DNA from: DATIHT01 sp964348615
GTDB taxonomy: Bacteria; Patescibacteriota; Microgenomatia; Curtissbacterales; GWA2-41-24
Direction: 5' to 3'
Length of the DNA stretch: 7,781 bases
Assembly (NCBI GenBank): GCA_964348615.1
Contig: CAYGDE010000032.1
Location: 1-7,781 of the forward strand
Shown here: piece by piece, positions 5,521-7,781 of the stretch
How positions within the stretch are numbered: position 1 is the first letter of the stretch
How the letters are laid out: each line of letters starts with the position of its first letter
Position numbers and translations under genes: made by a program
Notes under the pieces: model-generated
What the model was told of the DNA's origin: nothing
Databases searched by the model: none
Seen by the model: only the letters and a program-made list of their open reading frames with translations

Positions 5521-5964
5521 ATGAATATGTTCAAACCGGTAAAAGCAAAATCAGTCAAAGAGTATTTCGATATGCTTCCAAAAGAGAGGCATGAGTCGAT
5601 GGAATTTTTACATAAGTTTATCCAGAAAACTGTTCCAAAGTTAAAACCAAATTTTATATACAACATGCCAGGCTATGGAAGTTTTAAATACAAAAACTAC
5701 AAAAAAGAAATAATCGACTGGCCAACCATTGCCCTTGCGAGTCAAAAAAATTACATAAGCTTATATATTTGTGCTATTGAAGATGGAAAATACGTTACCG
5801 AAAAATACAAAAAGGAACTTGGTAAAGTAAGCGTTGGCAAGAGCTGTGTTCGATTTAAAAAACTTGAGGATTTAAATCTCAAAACATTAGAGAAGGTTAT
5901 AAAACTCGCCGCAAAATTCCCCGGACTTGTAGGCGTAGATGAACACCGCCAAAGTAAAACTTGA
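5521..5964 (+). CDS. DUF1801 (YdhG-like) domain protein
   Basis: A 147-residue protein with the DUF1801 layout. An N-terminal helical region (about 10-40, SVKEYFDMLPKERHESMEFL) is followed by the conserved core NMPGYGSFKYK (48-58), then TIALASQKNYISLYICA (69-85) and GKSCVRFKKLEDLNL (106-120), and ends with a helix. The family is soluble and cytoplasmic with no firmly known reaction. The core motif order, a methionine-proline loop then a K-N-x-I-S-L-Y strand then a G-K-x-x-x-R-F turn, is what identifies it. Starts at ATG 5521 and ATG 5527 are both in frame, and no Shine-Dalgarno decides between them. It stands alone between tRNA-Gln and a structured intergenic region and ends at TGA 5962. Confidence 0.82.
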   Translation: MNMFKPVKAKSVKEYFDMLPKERHESMEFLHKFIQKTVPKLKPNFIYNMPGYGSFKYKNYKKEIIDWPTIALASQKNYISLYICAIEDGKYVTEKYKKELGKVSVGKSCVRFKKLEDLNLKTLEKVIKLAAKFPGLVGVDEHRQSKT

Positions 5965-5987
5965 AATCTGTATGATTAATTCAAAGT

Positions 5988-6112
5988 GTTTTCAACCGTA
6001 GTTCGGGTGAAAACAAGTTCGAACATAGTCCCTGTTGGGAACATAAATCGACCTACCTAAACAGTATCTATTATGGATCGATAGGGCGAGGACTTGGGAA
6101 GTCTGCTATCGA
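5988..6112 (+). other. Candidate structured leader RNA upstream of the GIY-YIG gene
   Basis: The 171-base gene-free stretch 5965-6135 contains several strong pairings. GTTTTCA/TGAAAAC (5988-5994 with 6008-6014) encloses CCG/CGG. GTCCC/GGGAAC (6028-6042) is a hairpin with a TGTT loop. TCGATAG/CTATCGA (6078-6084 with 6106-6112) encloses GACTT-GGG-AAGTC (6091-6103). Alternative pairings exist: ATCGA (6047-6051) with TCGAT (6078-6082); loop CTGTT (6032-6036) with AACAG (6060-6064) as a pseudoknot; and AGTCT (6100-6104) with AGACT (6130-6134), next to the ATG. No T-run follows any hairpin, so these are not ordinary terminators. I could not match it to a known riboswitch or small RNA, nor to a tRNA on either strand. 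Confidence 0.4.
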
Positions 6113-6135
6113 GAGACAAAAATCATCAAAGACTC

Positions 6136-6384
6136 ATGTACTATTTCTACATTCTCCGCTGTCACGACAATTCCCTCTATTGTGGAATGACTTCAAATTT
6201 AGCAAGGAGGATAAAAGAACACAATTCAAGCAAATCAAGAGGTGCGAAATACCTAAGGGCTAAAAAACCTGTAATCTTAGTTTATTCCGAAAAATACCCA
6301 GACCTAAGCTCTGCAATGATAAGGGAAATTGAGGTTAAAAAATGGACCAAAGCCAAAAAAGAAACACTTATTGGAAAAAAATAG
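6136..6384 (+). CDS. GIY-YIG domain protein (UPF0213/YhbQ-like)
   Basis: An 82-residue protein consisting almost only of a GIY-YIG domain. YYFYILRC (2-9) holds the first motif and LYCGMT (14-19) the second, with Gly17. Arg24 or Arg25 in NLARRIKEHN and a glutamate at 64 or 66 (REIEVKKW) are the likely active-site residues. RGAKYLRAKKPVILVYSE (35-52) is the typical strand of the short UPF0213 group. GIY-YIG domains are nucleases, but members this short have no established role; DNA repair or RNA processing are possibilities. ATG 6136 is chosen because the motif starts at once. The frame also extends to TTG 6094, whose extra residues fall in the hairpin region. The stop lies eight bases from the convergent zinc-ribbon gene. 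Confidence 0.88.
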   Translation: MYYFYILRCHDNSLYCGMTSNLARRIKEHNSSKSRGAKYLRAKKPVILVYSEKYPDLSSAMIREIEVKKWTKAKKETLIGKK

Positions 6385-6392
6385 GTTTGTTT

Positions 6393-6662
6393 CTAATTAA
6401 CTTGCTTTATAGAAGCAGAAGCCTTAGCGAGAGACCTTTCTAAAATAACAGCTTTTTTGCGTTCTTCAGTTTTCGTTCTGCGATCTCTCATTTCTTGAAA
6501 CTTGTCGTCCACAATCTTTTGGCATTCTTTGTCCGGACAAACGGTCTCTTCATGAGCAATCACAGTTCCTTTATCAAACTCACCACGGTCTTTCCATCTT
6601 TTCAACAGTATCCGCGTTTTCCCACATTGGATACAAACAGAAAATCCTTGATCTTTTTGCAT
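6393..6662 (-). CDS. Small zinc-ribbon protein, copy 2
   Basis: An 89-residue paralogue of the protein encoded at 5002-5262, with the same cysteine pattern: CIQC (Cys10, Cys13) and CPDKEC (Cys42, Cys47). It also keeps the shared WKDRGE segment and the charged helix after the second cysteine pair. The N-terminal ends and the C-terminal tails differ (ASIKQVN here). It follows the RRM gene by 18 bases on the same strand, so the two are probably one transcript; no separate promoter or Shine-Dalgarno is seen in the gap. Function unknown; location beside an RNA-binding protein hints at an RNA-related role, by inference only. Confidence 0.86.
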   Translation of the reverse strand: MQKDQGFSVCIQCGKTRILLKRWKDRGEFDKGTVIAHEETVCPDKECQKIVDDKFQEMRDRRTKTEERKKAVILERSLAKASASIKQVN

Positions 6663-6680
6663 ATGTCTTTTGTGAAACTA

Positions 6681-6986
6681 TTACCAGCTCCTCGACTTGT
6701 TAAAATTCCGGTTAGAATTTTGTCCGCCTGTGCGTGGTTCTTGAGGTTTTGCCTCGTTAATTACTATTTTTCTACCGTCTAATTCATAGTTATTAAATTT
6801 TTTGATAGCTTCATCTGCTTCCGCATCTGTTGCATATTCTAAAAAAGCAAACCCTTTGCTTTGACCTGAAAATTTATCTGTAATTAAATTTAAACTCGCA
6901 ATTTTCCCTATTTGAGAAAACAACTCTTCTAACTGACTAGCAGTTGTACTGTAAGCCAAACTTCCAACGAATAATCTTTTTGCCAT
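6681..6986 (-). CDS. RRM-domain RNA-binding protein
   Basis: A 101-residue single-RRM protein of the kind found in cyanobacteria and several other bacterial lineages. RNP2 LFVGSL is at 5-10 and RNP1 KGFAFLEY at 44-51, each with the aromatic residues that stack on RNA bases (Phe6, Phe47, Phe49). The domain ends about residue 80 with GRKIVINEA. The remaining tail (81-101) is rich in Asn, Arg, Ser and Gln with little Gly and ends in Trp. Likely a cytoplasmic single-stranded RNA binder or chaperone. It has its own promoter and a strong Shine-Dalgarno, and is followed by a zinc-ribbon gene in the same direction. The divergent CoA gene starts 130 bases away. Confidence 0.95.
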   Translation of the reverse strand: MAKRLFVGSLAYSTTASQLEELFSQIGKIASLNLITDKFSGQSKGFAFLEYATDAEADEAIKKFNNYELDGRKIVINEAKPQEPRTGGQNSNRNFNKSRSW

Positions 6987-6992
6987 ATTTTG

Positions 6993-7000
6993 CCTCCTTT
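6993..7000 (-). promoter_or_regulatory. Strong Shine-Dalgarno of the RRM gene
   Basis: Minus-strand AAAGGAGG, six bases before ATG 6986. It is the only full-length anti-16S match in the window and fixes the start of the RRM protein. Confidence 0.85.
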
Positions 7001-7009
7001 CGTTCTACC

Positions 7010-7038
7010 ATCATAGCCTTATATTTCGATAAAGGCAA
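7010..7038 (-). promoter_or_regulatory. Sigma70-like promoter of the RRM/zinc-ribbon operon
   Basis: Minus-strand TTGCCT (7038-7033), exactly 17 bases, then TATGAT (7015-7010). Transcription would start near 7003, giving a leader of about 17 bases that just contains the Shine-Dalgarno. Confidence 0.6.
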
Positions 7039-7116
7039 ACACAGAGACCGGAAAAACATGGAATTATATGTTCATTTAAATTAAAATATACATTCATTAA
7101 AACAAAAGCACTTTAT

Positions 7117-7781
7117 ATGAAATATAAATACCAACACGCAGCAGTAGGCGGAACGTTCGACCTTATGCACAAAGGCCATGAGGCAATACTGCAAAAAGCC
7201 TTTTTAACAGCCCAAAAAGTTACCATTGGCCAAACCACAGATAACTTCTGTAAAAAGTTGCAAAAAACTCCATACGAAAACCAATTACAAAGACGAAAAA
7301 ACTTACAGACATTTCTTAAAAGTAATGGTTTTTCAAAAAGAGCTAAAGTTATTTGGCTAACAGACGTTTTGGGAAATACAACAAAAGACAAAAGTGTTCA
7401 AGCAATAGTTGCCACCAAAGAAACAATTGGTGGTGCAAACGCAATAAACAAAGCAAGGTTAAAGTTAAAATTAAAAAAACTGCCGCTTGTTTTATGTTTG
7501 CAAATTTTGGCAGATGACAAAAAACCTATTTCGTCAACACGAATAAAAAATGGTGAAATCTCAAAATCAGGGCTTGTTTACAAAGATGCACTCATGAAAT
7601 TAAGCCAAAAAGCCGTTTCTGCCGCAATAAAAACAAAGCTTAAAAAACCTTTTGGCAAAATTGTAAAAATAAATTCCAAACTAAAACCTAAAAATCTAAT
7701 TGCAGTAGGGGACATTAGTGTTTCTCAACTCCTAAAATATAAAATCTTGCCAAAAATCTCTATTGTCGATTTTTATGTCCA
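7117..7781 (+). CDS. coaD: Archaeal-type phosphopantetheine adenylyltransferase fused to DUF359 dephospho-CoA kinase domain (3' truncated by window)
   Basis: The frame is open from ATG 7117 to the last base; 221 codons are visible. Residues 8-21, AAVGGTFDLMHKGH, form the nucleotidyltransferase GGTFDxxHxGH motif. ISSTRIKNGEI (138-148) is the second ATP-binding motif, in the form found in archaeal and eukaryotic PPAT. About residues 189-221 (LKPKNLIAVGDISVSQLLKY, then PKISIVDF) match the start of DUF359, the archaeal GTP-dependent dephospho-CoA kinase (typical GDVVTxxLL...PxLxIVD). The first domain would make dephospho-CoA from 4'-phosphopantetheine and ATP; the second would add the 3'-phosphate using GTP. 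Together they would be the last two steps of CoA synthesis in one chain, acting in the cytoplasm. No Shine-Dalgarno precedes the ATG, and only weak -10-like A/T hexamers (such as TAAAAT 7082-7087) lie upstream. The DUF359 active site cannot be fully checked because the gene runs out of the window. Confidence 0.85.
   Translation, partial: MKYKYQHAAVGGTFDLMHKGHEAILQKAFLTAQKVTIGQTTDNFCKKLQKTPYENQLQRRKNLQTFLKSNGFSKRAKVIWLTDVLGNTTKDKSVQAIVATKETIGGANAINKARLKLKLKKLPLVLCLQILADDKKPISSTRIKNGEISKSGLVYKDALMKLSQKAVSAAIKTKLKKPFGKIVKINSKLKPKNLIAVGDISVSQLLKYKILPKISIVDFYV

Noticed and set aside
5988..6014. Intrinsic terminator of the DUF1801 gene
   Set aside because: A good hairpin, but no T-run follows on the plus strand; kept only as part of the structured leader candidate.
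6078..6112. tRNA-Gly-like anticodon arm on the minus strand (GAC-TTCCCAA-GTC)
   Set aside because: Only three stem pairs hold, and no acceptor, D- or T-arm can be placed around it on either strand.
6094..6135. Longer GIY-YIG protein from TTG 6094
   Set aside because: The extra 14 residues lie in the hairpin region and precede the domain; ATG 6136 starts right at the motif.
7113..7391. 92-codon minus-strand frame opposite the CoA gene
   Set aside because: Shadow of the PPAT coding frame, which has clear catalytic motifs.
1..7781. CRISPR array, IS element, phage or defence system
   Set aside because: No regularly spaced repeats, transposase, integrase, nuclease-effector or toxin-antitoxin signatures are present; the GIY-YIG protein is the small housekeeping-like type.

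Overview
The window is AT-rich, densely packed bacterial DNA. Sigma70-type promoters, greA, a bacterial-type MacB/FtsX exporter and a bacterial tRNA-Gln without an encoded CCA end all argue against an archaeal genome, although the last gene is an archaeal-type CoA-biosynthesis enzyme. TGA is used as a stop (exporter adaptor, greA, DUF1801 gene), so the genetic code is standard and code-25 lineages such as Gracilibacteria are excluded. Small proteins, several genes with almost no 5' leader, a small zinc-ribbon paralogue pair, a free-standing RRM protein and the archaeal-type CoA enzyme together suggest a Patescibacteria/CPR-like organism (for example Microgenomates or WWE3). That placement is an inference, not a demonstrated fact.

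Layout. 1-366: 3' part of a TalC-type transaldolase. 438-3431: three-gene operon for a MacA/MacB-type ABC exporter (membrane-anchored adaptor, ATPase, FtsX-like permease). 3443-3613 and 3633-4097, minus strand: greA followed by a 56-residue membrane protein. 4193-4939: ZIP-family metal transporter, divergent from greA, with a 23-bp inverted repeat at its presumed start of transcription. 5002-5262: small zinc-ribbon protein. 5271-5361: palindrome-rich repeat element whose left end copies 14 bp at the start of the next gene, tRNA-Gln(TTG) (5398-5468). 5521-5964: DUF1801 protein. 5965-6135: gene-free leader rich in inverted repeats. 6136-6384: short GIY-YIG protein. 6393-6662 and 6681-6986, minus strand: RRM RNA-binding protein followed by a second zinc-ribbon paralogue. 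7117 to the window end: phosphopantetheine adenylyltransferase fused to a DUF359 (GTP-dependent dephospho-CoA kinase) domain, truncated by the window.

No phage, IS, CRISPR, toxin-antitoxin or defence system is visible, and no stretch above 300 bases lacks a gene. Most genes are independent housekeeping or transport units. The points most worth checking are the CoA fusion in a bacterial setting, the structured leader before the GIY-YIG gene, the operator-like palindrome of the ZIP gene, the tRNA-associated repeat element, the greA-linked micro-membrane protein and the mix of near-leaderless and strong Shine-Dalgarno starts.
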